Below, in pieces: positions 26,385 through 35,944 of a DNA stretch of 64,000 bases. Within the stretch, counting starts at the first letter, position 1, and each line of letters opens with the position of its first letter. The position numbers were made by a program, and so were the translations under genes. A model generated the notes under the pieces. The model was not told the origin of the DNA. It saw nothing but the letters and a program-made list of their open reading frames with translations, and did no database searches. Location of the stretch: assembly GCA_029240245.1 (NCBI GenBank), contig JARBTJ010000013.1, forward strand, positions 81,470-145,469, read 5' to 3'. The DNA is from Herbinix sp. (lineage in GTDB: Bacteria; Bacillota; Clostridia; Lachnospirales; Lachnospiraceae).

Positions 26385-27797
26385 ATGAAGGATAGAAGAA
26401 GTGTAAAGAGAAGCAAATTTTATATTATTGGGATTATATTTGCATTTATCATAGTGAGCAGTACCTTATTACTAACGACTGCGCAAGCGGTGAATACAGA
26501 CGTGCAAAAGCAATATGGAATTATAATAGTCGATAAGAATGGCAGATATACCTTTTATGATTTTAACAGTAGTACAGACGGAGCAGCTTCGATAGAACTA
26601 ACAAAGACAGGAAATATCATGATCCCTTTGAAGAAGCTATGCGAGCTGATACCGGAGCTGACCTTTTCCTACAATTCGGGGAAAAAGACCGCAACCGTAG
26701 TGAATCACGAGAATGGGAAAAAAATCGTATATACGTTAAATAACAGTTCCCTAAACTACTATTCCGGTCCCAAAGCGAAGGCATCGAAGAAAAGCATGAC
26801 CTATAAAATGTATATATCTAAAAATAGCTCAGCGGTTATGGTACATATGAGTTCCTTAAAATGGGTGTTGAATTCTCCCACAGGTTATCATTATTATAAA
26901 ACTGAGGAATTGCAGATGGTGGGCTTTGATACTTCACTTTACAGTGGAATAGTGGCATATAATCCATATCAGGTGATGAATGCACTACCGAAGGCAATGA
27001 ATGTTAAGGGAATATCGAGTACAGTAAAGGTTACTATTCCGGAGGGCTATGCAGTCGCTCAGATCTATGAACTCCTTATGAGAAAGGGTGTAGTCCCATC
27101 AACAGAGGTGCTGTATGATGCCATGGAAAATTATGATTTCAGTTATTATCCATTGGTTAGTGAGATTACAGATGAGAATAACCGGTGTTTTCGGCTGGAA
27201 GGCTATTTATATCCCGATACTTATGAATTCTTCCGATTAAGTAAGGGTGAAGATGTCATTGGAAAATTTCTGCGAAATGCGGAAACAAGGATTACGAAAG
27301 CGGACCGTCAGAAAGCAGCAGACATGGACTTAGGTATGTATGAAATACTGACTATTGCTTCCATGATTGAGAAGGAAACAGCTGATCCTAAATTAATGCC
27401 TCTGATAGCCTCCGTTATTTTTAATCGCCTAGAGAATGGAATGAAATTGCAATTTGATTCCTCAATTTTTTATGTGGAACGTTATATAAAGCCGTACATC
27501 GAGGGTGATATTAACCGGTACAATTCCTTTTATAATACCTACAAATGTGCTGCTCTACCGGTTGGACCAATCTGTAATCCCGGTAAAACTGCAATCCAGG
27601 CAGCATTAAATCCAGCTGATACCGATTACTTCTTCTTTTATAGTGATGAAGCAGGAGAGTATCATTTCTCGGTTGAGTATGTCAATCCGAAAGCACTGAC
27701 ACCGACACCAACGGAAACGCCGGAAACAGATTTAACACCGATACCGACCCTAACGCCTGCTCTAGCAGTGGAACCTACACTGACAATAACACAATAA
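26385..27797 (+). CDS. mltG: MltG-like endolytic transglycosylase with extra N-terminal domain
   Basis: MltG cuts nascent glycan strands and ends their elongation. The 470-residue protein has a membrane anchor (~12-32), a ~110-residue beta-rich domain like the copper amine oxidase N-domain used as a wall-associated module (IIIVDKNGRYTFYDF... through STLNYYSG-type end), a YceG LysM-like part (VTIPEGYAVAQIYELLMRKGVV), and the transglycosylase core. The expected catalytic Glu is E329 in SMIEKET, followed by VIFNRLENGMKLQFDSSIFY. The C-terminus is a Thr-Pro-rich tail. AGGAG before the ATG at 26385 favours it over the GTG at 26358. The 3' end is tandemly duplicated downstream. Confidence 0.87.
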   Translation: MKDRRSVKRSKFYIIGIIFAFIIVSSTLLLTTAQAVNTDVQKQYGIIIVDKNGRYTFYDFNSSTDGAASIELTKTGNIMIPLKKLCELIPELTFSYNSGKKTATVVNHENGKKIVYTLNNSSLNYYSGPKAKASKKSMTYKMYISKNSSAVMVHMSSLKWVLNSPTGYHYYKTEELQMVGFDTSLYSGIVAYNPYQVMNALPKAMNVKGISSTVKVTIPEGYAVAQIYELLMRKGVVPSTEVLYDAMENYDFSYYPLVSEITDENNRCFRLEGYLYPDTYEFFRLSKGEDVIGKFLRNAETRITKADRQKAADMDLGMYEILTIASMIEKETADPKLMPLIASVIFNRLENGMKLQFDSSIFYVERYIKPYIEGDINRYNSFYNTYKCAALPVGPICNPGKTAIQAALNPADTDYFFFYSDEAGEYHFSVEYVNPKALTPTPTETPETDLTPIPTLTPALAVEPTLTITQ

Positions 27798-27917
27798 GCA
27801 CATTAGAAGCCGACACCAACGGAAACGCCGGAAACAGATTTGATACGATGCAGACCGTAACGCCTGCTAAAGTGAGGGTACCTATGCGACAATAACGCAA
27901 TAAACACATTAGAGGCG
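27702..27917 (+). repeat. 108-bp tandem duplication of the mltG-like 3' end
   Basis: The last ~96 coding bases plus stop and a few more (27702-27809) are repeated at 27810-27917. Both copies begin CCGACACCAACGGAAACGCC and end TAARCACATTAGARG. The second copy has substitutions and small deletions, so it is an older duplication, now noncoding. Confidence 0.88.
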
Positions 27918-28006
27918 GCATAAGAAGCAGTTTGATTATAAAATCAACATACTTACTTCAGTGTTGAACGGAAGAATCTTATTATATCAATATTGACAAA
28001 GGAAAA

Positions 28007-28098
28007 GCCCCGCAATGAGTGGTACCTCATCCTGCAGTGGACTGTTATTTAACAGAACAGTCCACTGCAGAGTAGATAACATCACATTGATGGGGCAA
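28007..28098 (-). terminator. Nested terminator of the ABC-F gene with an inserted palindrome
   Basis: On the minus strand GCCCC-ATCAATG pairs with CATTGCGGGGC, which is followed by TTTTCCTTT, a bidirectional-looking terminator. Its loop contains a second perfect hairpin: CTGCAGTGGACTGTT (28032-28046) with AACAGTCCACTGCAG (28056-28070). Transcripts from both sides may end here. Confidence 0.7.
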
Positions 28099-28100
28099 TT

Positions 28101-29654
28101 TTATTTCTTCGTAGTCCATTTGGAACAATCCAAGACCTTAGTTACAAGACCTTCATTAAATTCCGGTTCATGGCAGATAATAAGAATACTCCCTCTGTAG
28201 GCCTGCAATGCTCGCTTTAATTCAGCTTTAGCATCCACATCCAGGTGGTTGGTAGGCTCATCCAAAAGCAGTATGTTGGTTTCGCGGTTGATTAACTTAC
28301 ATAAACGAACCTTTGCCTGCTCGCCACCGCTTAATACACGCACCTGGCTTTCAATATGTTTTGTGGTCAAACCGCATTTTGCCAGTGCAGAGCGCACCTC
28401 ATACTGGGTATAACCGGGGAATTCCTTCCAGATTTCCTCTAGACAGGTGCTCGTATTTCCCGGTGCCATTTCCTGTTCGAAATATCCGATATTTAAATAA
28501 TCACCTAAGGTAACAGAACCACTTAAAGGATTGATGAGACCAAGAATACTCTTTAATAAGGTGGTCTTACCGATACCGTTTGCTCCGACCAGTGCAATCT
28601 TTTCTCCACGCTCCATGGATATAGTAAGCGGAGACGAAAGCGGGGAGTCATAACCAATCACCAGATCCTCTGTCTGGAAAATATATTTTCCGGCTGCTCT
28701 GGCTTCCTTAAAATTAAATTCCGGCTTCGGCTTCTCTCGGGCAAGTTCGATTACATCCATTTTGTCCAACTTTTTCTGGCGGGACATCGCCATATTACGG
28801 GTGGATACTCTGGCTTTATTACGAGCGACGAAATCCTCCAGCTCTTCAATTTCCTTTTGCTGTCTTTTGTAGGCAGCCTCTAACTGGGATTTTTTCATTT
28901 CATGTACTTCCATGAATTTATCATAGTCACCGACATATCGGTTAAGCTCCTGATTTTCCATGTGGTAAATGATATTTATTACACTGTTTAAGAAAGGAAT
29001 ATCATGGGAGATAAGGATAAATGCATTTTCATACTCATTTAAATAACGCTTTAACCACTCGATATGTTCCGTATCCAGATAATTAGTAGGCTCATCCAGA
29101 AGCAGGATGTCGGGCTTTTCCAGTAATAGCTTTGCAAGCAGCAATTTCGTTCTTTGACCACCGCTCAAATCAGATACATCTCTGTCCAGACCGATATCAT
29201 CCAGCCCAAGTGCATGGGCGATTTCCTCTACCTTAGAATCAATAATATAGAAATCATGCATTGTGAGTAATTCCTGAATAACGCCCAGCTCCTCAATCAT
29301 TTCCTCCAGAGCCTGACCTTCAGCGTCACCCATGGTATCACAGATTAGATTTAATTTCTGCTCCAATTCAAACAAATGTGCAAAGGCAGATTGTAATACA
29401 CTGCGGAGTGTCATTCCTTTTTCCAGTACGGCATGCTGATCCAAATATCCTACCTGGACATGTTTCGCCCAATCAACCTTACCTTCATCGGGCATCAGCT
29501 TACCCGTTACAATATTCATAAATGTTGACTTTCCTTCTCCGTTTGCACCGATCAGGCCAATATGCTCCCCCTTCAGCAGACGGAAGGATACCTCATGAAA
29601 AATGGCACGATCTCCAAAACCATGGCTTAAATTTACGACATTTAATATACTCAT
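28101..29654 (-). CDS. ABC-F family ATPase (ribosome-associated or resistance type)
   Basis: ABC-F proteins have two ABC domains and no membrane part; they bind the ribosomal E site and relieve stalling or drug block. The 517-residue protein shows Walker A GANGEGKST and GANGIGKTT, signatures LSGGQRTKL and LSGGEQAKV, and Walker B LLLDEPTNYLD and LLLDEPTNHLD. The linker between the domains is rich in Lys and Glu, as is usual. It resembles housekeeping YbiT/YkpA-type members rather than dedicated resistance factors, but this is a weak judgement. AGGAG precedes the ATG on the minus strand. It is divergent from the pilus locus. Confidence 0.92.
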   Translation of the reverse strand: MSILNVVNLSHGFGDRAIFHEVSFRLLKGEHIGLIGANGEGKSTFMNIVTGKLMPDEGKVDWAKHVQVGYLDQHAVLEKGMTLRSVLQSAFAHLFELEQKLNLICDTMGDAEGQALEEMIEELGVIQELLTMHDFYIIDSKVEEIAHALGLDDIGLDRDVSDLSGGQRTKLLLAKLLLEKPDILLLDEPTNYLDTEHIEWLKRYLNEYENAFILISHDIPFLNSVINIIYHMENQELNRYVGDYDKFMEVHEMKKSQLEAAYKRQQKEIEELEDFVARNKARVSTRNMAMSRQKKLDKMDVIELAREKPKPEFNFKEARAAGKYIFQTEDLVIGYDSPLSSPLTISMERGEKIALVGANGIGKTTLLKSILGLINPLSGSVTLGDYLNIGYFEQEMAPGNTSTCLEEIWKEFPGYTQYEVRSALAKCGLTTKHIESQVRVLSGGEQAKVRLCKLINRETNILLLDEPTNHLDVDAKAELKRALQAYRGSILIICHEPEFNEGLVTKVLDCSKWTTKK

Positions 29655-29958
29655 ATTTTATAAAACTCCTTATTTCGGTTAGTTATCAATTTGTTTTATT
29701 ACGCAATATACTATAATACATGAAATCTGACAATATTTCAATTCCAATATCAAAATGGATAAAGTAACTTGTGACGAAAGGAATAAGAAGCTATCCGGTA
29801 GCCGTAAAGATTTATATACAGACATACTTTTATGTGTTTGAAATGACTTATTTGACCATATTATTTGAGATTTTATATTTGAATTGAGTATAAATTGTGT
29901 AAAATATAAGAAAAATATTTGATAATTGTCACAATTTACATAATATTAAAAATTAATG

Positions 29959-29987
29959 TAGACTAACCCAATATAATGAGGTATAAT
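29959..29987 (+). promoter_or_regulatory. Upstream promoter candidate of the pilus locus
   Basis: TAGACT (29959-29964), a 17-base spacer and a perfect TATAAT (29982-29987). A transcript from here would have a leader of ~205 bases before pilB. No known riboswitch pattern was recognised in that leader. Confidence 0.45.
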
Positions 29988-30139
29988 GTTGTCTATATGG
30001 ATTTCTTTAAACTAGGTCTATAGTACTATTTTTATAAGAATTGGTACAAAAATGAATAGTATTTTGTAGCAATTATGGAAAATAATCGGATAAATTGTCG
30101 AACAATATCGTATAATAATCTGTAATTACAAATAATTTG

Positions 30140-30168
30140 TTGCAATTAAGATTTTTATGGATTATAAT
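30140..30168 (+). promoter_or_regulatory. Proximal promoter of the pilus locus
   Basis: TTGCAA (30140-30145), a 17-base spacer and TATAAT (30163-30168) lie just before the pilB ribosome binding site (CAGGGGTGA). This gives a leader of about 25 bases. The 545-base gap between the ABC-F gene and pilB is otherwise AT-rich with no gene seen. Confidence 0.6.
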
Positions 30169-30199
30169 TTTTATGTAATAAAGTCAGGGGTGACGTGAA

Positions 30200-31903
30200 A
30201 TGGAATTCTTTAATAAAAAGAAGAGACTGGGCGATTTATTAATCGACGCCGGCGTTATTACAGAAGATCAACTGGCTTCCGCCCTGGCGGAGCAGAAAAC
30301 AAACGGACAAAAGCTTGGTGAGACCTTAATCGATTTGGGGTTTACTACCGAGGTCGAAATAGCAAATGCATTACATAGACAATTAGGTTATGATTATGTC
30401 ATTTTATCAGAACGGCGTATCGAACAGGATATTTTAAAGCTGGTGGGTGAGGAAATATTAAGAAAACACTCCGTTATGCCTTTTGAATTTAAGCAGGGAT
30501 ATCCGAATGTTTTGAGACTTGCGATGTCAAATCCGCTGGATTTAATAGCTGTAGATGACATAGCGATTATTACCAATTTTCAGATTGAACCGGCAGTTGC
30601 TACCACACAGGATATTGCGGCTGCGATTGATAGATACTACGGCAACATTGAGGCCTTGAAGGTTGCTCAACGCTATACCCAGGAAAGGGACAGTCTGATT
30701 AAGACAGAGCAGGCGCAGGAACTGGGATCGGATGAGGTGGAAAATGCACCGATTGTCGTATTGGTACGCTCTATCATTGAACAGGGAATCAGACAACGTG
30801 CCAGTGACATCCATATTGAACCGCTGGATGAGGAGTTCCGTGTCCGTTATCGTATTGATGGCGTGCTATCCAAAGGACGAAGATACAATATGTCCTTAAT
30901 GCCTGCGATTATTGCAAGAATTAAGATTATATCCGGTATGGATATATCTGAAAAGAGAAGACCGCAGGACGGCCGTATCACCATGACGGTCGGCAGAAAT
31001 GAGTATGATATCCGTTCCTCCGTTCTTCCAACCGTATATGGAGAAAAAATTGTATTGCGTATTGCCTCCAAGAATGGTTTTACCATGGATAAAAGGGAAT
31101 TAGGTTTTACCGAGGATGAACTGGAGAGCTACGATAAAATGATTTCCCAACCCCATGGAATAATATTAATTACAGGACCTACCGGAAGCGGCAAATCAAC
31201 GACGCTTTATTCTATGATTACATCACTAAATCGAGAAGGTGTAAATTTAATTACGATAGAGGACCCGGTGGAAGCTCATATCATCGGTGTAAACCAGATT
31301 CAGGTGAATGAAAGGATTAATTTGACCTTTGCAAGTGCCTTACGATCCATTCTGCGACAGGACCCTGATATTATCATGATCGGTGAAATTCGTGATAAGG
31401 AAACGGCAGAGATTGCGGTTAAAGCCTCCATCACTGGCCATTTGGTTGCCAGCACAATACACACCAATTCAGCGGCCAGTACCGTAACACGTATGATGGA
31501 TATGGGTGTGGAGCCCTATCTATTTTCAGAGGCCATAGCCGGAATTATAGCACAACGTCTGGTTCGTAAGCTGTGTCCCCATTGCAAAAGAAAACACGAG
31601 GCCACCGATACAGAGAAGCATATTATGGGGTATTCCGAAACGAAGCCCCTACAATTATATGAGGCCGTTGGTTGCGTGAAATGTAACGATTCCGGTTACA
31701 GTGGACGTATCGGTATTTACGAAATTCTACAAACCTCCGGTCGTATCCGGGAGGCAATTCGTAAAAAATGGCCGACGGATGCAATTGCTGAAATTGCAGA
31801 ATCAGAGGGCATGAAGCCGCTTCGATTAAGGGCAATAGATTTAGTCTTTGACGGAACAACGACAGTGGAAGAATTACTTAGAATATCCATTGACGATGAA
31901 TAG
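30200..31903 (+). CDS. pilB: Type IV pilus extension ATPase PilB with MshEN domain
   Basis: Hexameric cytosolic motor that drives pilus assembly. The 567-residue protein has an N-terminal MshEN (T2SSE_N) domain (~1-150), Walker A GPTGSGKST near 326-335, Walker B with DPDIIMIGEIRD, a His box (HLVASTIHTN) and a zinc tetracysteine region (CPHCKRKH and CVKCNDSGYSG). The MshEN part starts RLGDLLIDAG, followed by VITEDQLASALAEQ, an exact fit to the c-di-GMP-binding pattern of MshE; a second, weaker copy starts KLGETLIDLG. First gene of the pilus locus. Confidence 0.95.
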   Translation: MEFFNKKKRLGDLLIDAGVITEDQLASALAEQKTNGQKLGETLIDLGFTTEVEIANALHRQLGYDYVILSERRIEQDILKLVGEEILRKHSVMPFEFKQGYPNVLRLAMSNPLDLIAVDDIAIITNFQIEPAVATTQDIAAAIDRYYGNIEALKVAQRYTQERDSLIKTEQAQELGSDEVENAPIVVLVRSIIEQGIRQRASDIHIEPLDEEFRVRYRIDGVLSKGRRYNMSLMPAIIARIKIISGMDISEKRRPQDGRITMTVGRNEYDIRSSVLPTVYGEKIVLRIASKNGFTMDKRELGFTEDELESYDKMISQPHGIILITGPTGSGKSTTLYSMITSLNREGVNLITIEDPVEAHIIGVNQIQVNERINLTFASALRSILRQDPDIIMIGEIRDKETAEIAVKASITGHLVASTIHTNSAASTVTRMMDMGVEPYLFSEAIAGIIAQRLVRKLCPHCKRKHEATDTEKHIMGYSETKPLQLYEAVGCVKCNDSGYSGRIGIYEILQTSGRIREAIRKKWPTDAIAEIAESEGMKPLRLRAIDLVFDGTTTVEELLRISIDDE

Positions 31904-31911
31904 ATGGTAAA

Positions 31912-32003
31912 TGGCAAAAGCAAAAGATAAAAGCAAAAGATACAAGCAAAAATAAAAGCAAAAGATACAAGCAAAAGATAAAAGCAAAGGATAAAAGCAA
32001 AAC
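31912..32003 (+). repeat. Degenerate tandem repeat between pilB and pilT
   Basis: About seven units of ~13 bases near CAAAAGATAAAAG or CAAAAGATACAAG fill the gap between pilB and pilT. The tract is A-rich and has no coding potential on the + strand. Confidence 0.8.
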
Positions 32004-32039
32004 ATATAAGAATGTTACAGGCAGATGATGGAGGCGGGT

Positions 32040-33098
32040 ATGTTACCTACAATCGATGAATTATTATTAGACGCACAGCAAAGAAACGCATCCGACCTGC
32101 ATCTTACGGTGGGCATTTCACCCAAATGCAGAATTCACGGTGAACTGGTCGATATGGGATATAGCAATCTGTCACCAGAGGATGCGAAAGAGATTATTAT
32201 GCCGATTGTACCGGAACGCTTAAAGGAGGTTCTGGCTGAAAAGGGTGAAATCGACTTTGCTTATTCCATTCCCCAGGTGGGAAGATATCGTGTCAATATA
32301 TTTAAGCAGCGAGGGGCATTGGCGTTGGTAATCAGAATTATCAATACCATCATACCAAAACCGGAGGTGTTAGGTCTTCCACCCGCTGTCATTAAACTTA
32401 CGAAGAAAAAAAGAGGGCTGGTATTAGTGACCGGACCGACCGGAAGCGGCAAATCAACAACTCTGGCTTCCTTATTAGATATCATAAACACTTATCAGAA
32501 TGGACACATCATTACACTGGAGGACCCGATTGAATATTTACATAAGCATAACAAGTCCATTGTAAACCAAAGAGAAGTCGGATTAGATACCATGTCTTTT
32601 GCCAGTGCACTCCGCGTAGCACTGCGTGAAGATCCGGATGTCATTTTGGTAGGTGAAATGAGAGATTTTGAAACAATTGAGATTGCAATCACAGCAGCAG
32701 AGACAGGGCATCTGGTATTTTCCACTCTGCACACAGTTGGAGCAGTCAGTACAATAGACCGTATCATCGATGTGTTCCCGCCTCATCAGCAGCAACAGAT
32801 CAGAGTGCAGTTGGCGTCTGTATTAGAAGGAGTCATATCACAGCAGTTAATTCCTACCGCAAATGGAAGTGGAAGAACAGCAGCCTTTGAGGTGATGCTG
32901 CCGAATCCGGCGATTCGTAGCCTGATCAGAGAGGGTAAGAACCATCAAATCGCCTCCTTTATACAAACGAATAAAAAGTTAGGAATGCAAACAATGGATG
33001 ATGCCATATTCGAATTATTCTTTAAAGGCATCATCGGTAGAGAACATGCGATGGCATTTGCTCAGGATTCACAGATGATGGAACGGAGACTGATGTAA
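32040..33098 (+). CDS. pilT: Type IV pilus retraction ATPase PilT
   Basis: Hexameric ATPase that depolymerises the pilus and powers twitching. The 352-residue protein has Walker A GPTGSGKST, Walker B DPDVILVGEMRD, the His box HLVFSTLHT and the PilT-specific AIRSLIREGKNHQI motif near the C-terminus, which separates it from PilB-type motors. An ATG pair at 32025 is in frame, but GGAGG at 32030-32034 favours the ATG at 32040. Downstream of pilB and upstream of pilC, probably in one transcript. Confidence 0.95.
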   Translation: MLPTIDELLLDAQQRNASDLHLTVGISPKCRIHGELVDMGYSNLSPEDAKEIIMPIVPERLKEVLAEKGEIDFAYSIPQVGRYRVNIFKQRGALALVIRIINTIIPKPEVLGLPPAVIKLTKKKRGLVLVTGPTGSGKSTTLASLLDIINTYQNGHIITLEDPIEYLHKHNKSIVNQREVGLDTMSFASALRVALREDPDVILVGEMRDFETIEIAITAAETGHLVFSTLHTVGAVSTIDRIIDVFPPHQQQQIRVQLASVLEGVISQQLIPTANGSGRTAAFEVMLPNPAIRSLIREGKNHQIASFIQTNKKLGMQTMDDAIFELFFKGIIGREHAMAFAQDSQMMERRLM

Positions 33099-33141
33099 AA
33101 GTGCTTATTACTAAAGAAATTGCGATTAGGAGGATGGTTAC

Positions 33142-34380
33142 TTGGCCGGATATGCTTATATTGCTATAGATGCAAATGGAAAAGAGAAAAAAGGGAAAAT
33201 GGAAGCGCCGGATCAGGATAGAGTATTCCATACCCTAAAAGCAGAGGGTTATTTTCCGGTATCCATCAAAGAACTTGGCTTTTTAAACCGGGATCTTCAG
33301 ATAAATCTTACAAATCCTGTGAAACCAAGGGATTTAAGTGTATTTACCAGGCAGTTTCATAGCATTCTGGCAGCAGGAGTACCAATCATCAGAGCCTTAC
33401 AGATGCTGGTGGAACAGACGCAAAATAAAAGCTTAAAGAAAGCCATCCAAGATACTCAATTGATGGTGGAAAAGGGCGAACGGCTGGCAGACGCCATGCG
33501 TAACCAGGGGAAGATATTCCCGCCTATTTTAATCAACATGGTGGAAGCCGGTGAGACCTCGGGAAGTCTGGAAATCGCCTTTGAGCGAATGGCAATTCAT
33601 TTTGAAAAGGAAGCAAAGCTTAAGGCTTTAGTCAAAAAGGCAATGATTTATCCCATGATGTTAGGCTTCATATCCTTTGCGGTAGTCATCCTGATGCTTG
33701 CCTTCGTAATACCTAGCTTTATGGAAATGTTTAAAGATTTGGACATGGAAATGCCGGCGATTACACTCACAGTTATGTCCATGAGTAACTTTGTTATCAC
33801 GAAGTGGTATATTCTGGTGGGAATCGTTGCGGTGATCGGATTTGGCTTTACCGCTTTTAAAAAGACCGTTGCTGGTGAGACCTTTCTTGCCAAATTGGCA
33901 CTGAAATTACCGATTTTCGGCACGTTGAACATAAAAACGGCCAGCGCTAGATTTACAAGAACCTTAAGCACCTTAATCGCTGCCGGTATTCCATTGATGG
34001 AGGCCATTGAAATCACCGCAAGGACCATGGATAACGTTGTTGTGAAAAAGATTTTAATGGAATCGAAGGAAGAAGTAGCACGAGGAATTCCCTTATCCAT
34101 TCCCTTAATGGCATCCGGTATCTTTCCTCCGATGGTATATCATATGGTGAAAATCGGTGAGGAAACCGGTAATTTGGAAAGTATGCTGACAACCATCGCA
34201 AATTATTACGATGAAGAGGTGGAAGTGGCAACCCAGTCCCTGGCTGCTGCCATGGACCCGTTAATTATCATCGTCCTGGCGGTCGTAGTCGGAGGCCTTG
34301 TTATGGCAATCATGCAGCCCATGTTCTCAATGTATGATCAATTAGATACGATGATGATGGACAACAATCTGCCGGAATAA
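33142..34380 (+). CDS. pilC: Type IV pilus inner-membrane platform protein PilC
   Basis: Polytopic membrane protein on which PilB and PilT act. The 412-residue protein has two GspF domains, each with a hydrophobic segment (around 165-200 and 215-235) and a third near the C-terminus (DPLIIIVLAVVVGGLVMAIMQPMF). Signature segments are FTRQFHSILAAGVPI and its repeat FTRTLSTLIAAGIPL, with MVEAGETSGSLE and MVKIGEETGNLE. TTG at 33142 follows AGGAGG. Confidence 0.95.
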   Translation: MAGYAYIAIDANGKEKKGKMEAPDQDRVFHTLKAEGYFPVSIKELGFLNRDLQINLTNPVKPRDLSVFTRQFHSILAAGVPIIRALQMLVEQTQNKSLKKAIQDTQLMVEKGERLADAMRNQGKIFPPILINMVEAGETSGSLEIAFERMAIHFEKEAKLKALVKKAMIYPMMLGFISFAVVILMLAFVIPSFMEMFKDLDMEMPAITLTVMSMSNFVITKWYILVGIVAVIGFGFTAFKKTVAGETFLAKLALKLPIFGTLNIKTASARFTRTLSTLIAAGIPLMEAIEITARTMDNVVVKKILMESKEEVARGIPLSIPLMASGIFPPMVYHMVKIGEETGNLESMLTTIANYYDEEVEVATQSLAAAMDPLIIIVLAVVVGGLVMAIMQPMFSMYDQLDTMMMDNNLPE

Positions 34381-34499
34381 TAAAAGGTCAGATAATATTT
34401 ATTGTTAAAGGAAAGCGAAACGGTAAAAATACGTCCCCAAGACATAATGCAAGCCCGTTTTGACTATAAAATTAAAACAAATGAATAGGAGAGAAAGAA

Positions 34500-35036
34500 A
34501 TGATGAAAAAAGGTAAGAACAACAAAGGTTTTTCACTTGTTGAGTTAATCGTAGTTATGGCTATTATGGCTATACTTGCGGTTACCTTGGCACCAAGATT
34601 AAGTGAGTATGTAGAAAAGGCAAAAGTGGCAAGTGATAGGGAGGTTATCAATTCCATTTATACAGCTGTAAAATATGGCATATTGGATGAGACAACATTG
34701 TCAGATGCACAAACATTAACTGGTACAGAAGGATATGAACTTAATGATAAAGAAACTGACGATACAGATGGTGATGAATCACATGAGAGTTTATATGAAG
34801 TTAATGGAAGAGCATGGACTATTGATACTAATTGCGATTATATATCTAACAAATTGATTAATGAAATCAATAAGGTGGTTGGTAATTTTAAATTAAAATC
34901 AAATAAAGCTGTAAGTGCTACGCAAATTATAATTACTATAACTGGTACTGATCATATCGTATCAGTAACATTAGATTATGATGGGAATTATTTAAATGGT
35001 ACAGATTATACATTAAGTGATGATACTGTGAGATAA
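34500..35036 (+). CDS. pilA: Type IV major pilin (PilA-like)
   Basis: Prepilin of 178 residues with a short leader, MMKKGKNNKG, cleaved before F in GFSLVELIVVMAIMAILA. Glu5 of the mature protein is present, and the long hydrophobic helix follows. The globular part has no cysteine pair apart from one Cys near residue 119. Its position directly after pilC, its simple size and a strong AGGAGAG site suggest the major subunit. A stable hairpin follows the stop. Confidence 0.9.
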   Translation: MMKKGKNNKGFSLVELIVVMAIMAILAVTLAPRLSEYVEKAKVASDREVINSIYTAVKYGILDETTLSDAQTLTGTEGYELNDKETDDTDGDESHESLYEVNGRAWTIDTNCDYISNKLINEINKVVGNFKLKSNKAVSATQIIITITGTDHIVSVTLDYDGNYLNGTDYTLSDDTVR

Positions 35037-35051
35037 AAAAGTTATTCCTCT

Positions 35052-35083
35052 CCGTCAGCCTCAGGACTCTCTGCGGCTGACGG
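35052..35083 (+). terminator. Stable hairpin after the major pilin gene
   Basis: CCGTCAGCC (35052-35060) pairs perfectly with GGCTGACGG (35075-35083). There is no T tract, and the pilus genes continue downstream. It may therefore stabilise the pilin mRNA 3' end or reduce read-through rather than stop transcription fully. Confidence 0.6.
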
Positions 35084-35112
35084 ATTAACCAAACTGAAAG
35101 CAGGAAAGATAT

Positions 35113-35898
35113 ATGATTGATGCTATGATATATGCCATTATATTAATATACGGTCTTCTAATCGGTAGCTTTCTGAATGTATGTATCTATCGCATCCCGG
35201 AGGAATCCAGCATTGTTGTTGGACGCTCCCATTGTATGAATTGTAATTCACAGCTTCGATGGTATGATTTAATACCGGTATTTAGCTATATCTTCCTATT
35301 GGGCCGATGCAGGAAATGTAAAACGAAGATATCCATCCAATATCCTATTATTGAAGCACTGAACGGGTTGTTATATGTGCTTGTTTTTTATTTATATGGA
35401 TGGAATTCCATCCCGAGTATTTTCATCAGTATTACTTATTGCCTTTTAATATCGGCACTAATTGTACTAAGTGTAATTGATTTTCGAACGAATATTATAC
35501 CGATTGGTATTAACATATTTATTTTAATTTTGGGACTTATAACGGTGGCTGTGAAATATATAGGGAACGGTCACTCGTTAGAGCTTGTAATGAATCACGG
35601 GATTGGCTTTTTCGCTGTGAGTGCATTTCTACTAATCATATTTTGTGCAACTCACGGAAAAGGAATCGGCGGAGGAGATATCAAACTGATGGCAGTGGCA
35701 GGACTGCTTTTGGGCTGGGAACTAATTATACTTTCCTTCTTTATCGGGTGCGTCCTGGCAGCGATCATACATCCGATCCGTATGAAAATAAATCATTTAA
35801 ACAGGATTTTAGCTTTTGGACCCTACCTATCGGTGGGGATCACCGTCGCATTATTATTTGGCAACGAAATGATCACATGGTATCTGAAGCAATTATAA
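35113..35898 (+). CDS. pilD: Prepilin leader peptidase / N-methyltransferase (A24 family)
   Basis: Membrane aspartic peptidase that removes pilin leaders and methylates the new N-terminus. The 261-residue protein has GSFLNVCIYRIPEE at the start, the two CxxC pairs of the cytoplasmic loop (CMNCNSQ and CRKCKTK) and the catalytic aspartates in IDFRTNIIP and GGGDIKLMAVAG. About seven or eight membrane segments are visible. It would process the pilin at 34500 and the minor pilins downstream. Confidence 0.95.
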   Translation: MIDAMIYAIILIYGLLIGSFLNVCIYRIPEESSIVVGRSHCMNCNSQLRWYDLIPVFSYIFLLGRCRKCKTKISIQYPIIEALNGLLYVLVFYLYGWNSIPSIFISITYCLLISALIVLSVIDFRTNIIPIGINIFILILGLITVAVKYIGNGHSLELVMNHGIGFFAVSAFLLIIFCATHGKGIGGGDIKLMAVAGLLLGWELIILSFFIGCVLAAIIHPIRMKINHLNRILAFGPYLSVGITVALLFGNEMITWYLKQL

Positions 35899-35944
35899 AC
35901 AGATAATGTTACGATAAATTTATTACCGCTAATGGGGGAATTGT

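Noticed and set aside
29965..30199. A c-di-GMP riboswitch in the leader of the pilus locus, as known in some clostridia
   Set aside because: The leader is AT-rich and I see neither the conserved c-di-GMP-I nor -II core; a covariance-model search would be decisive.
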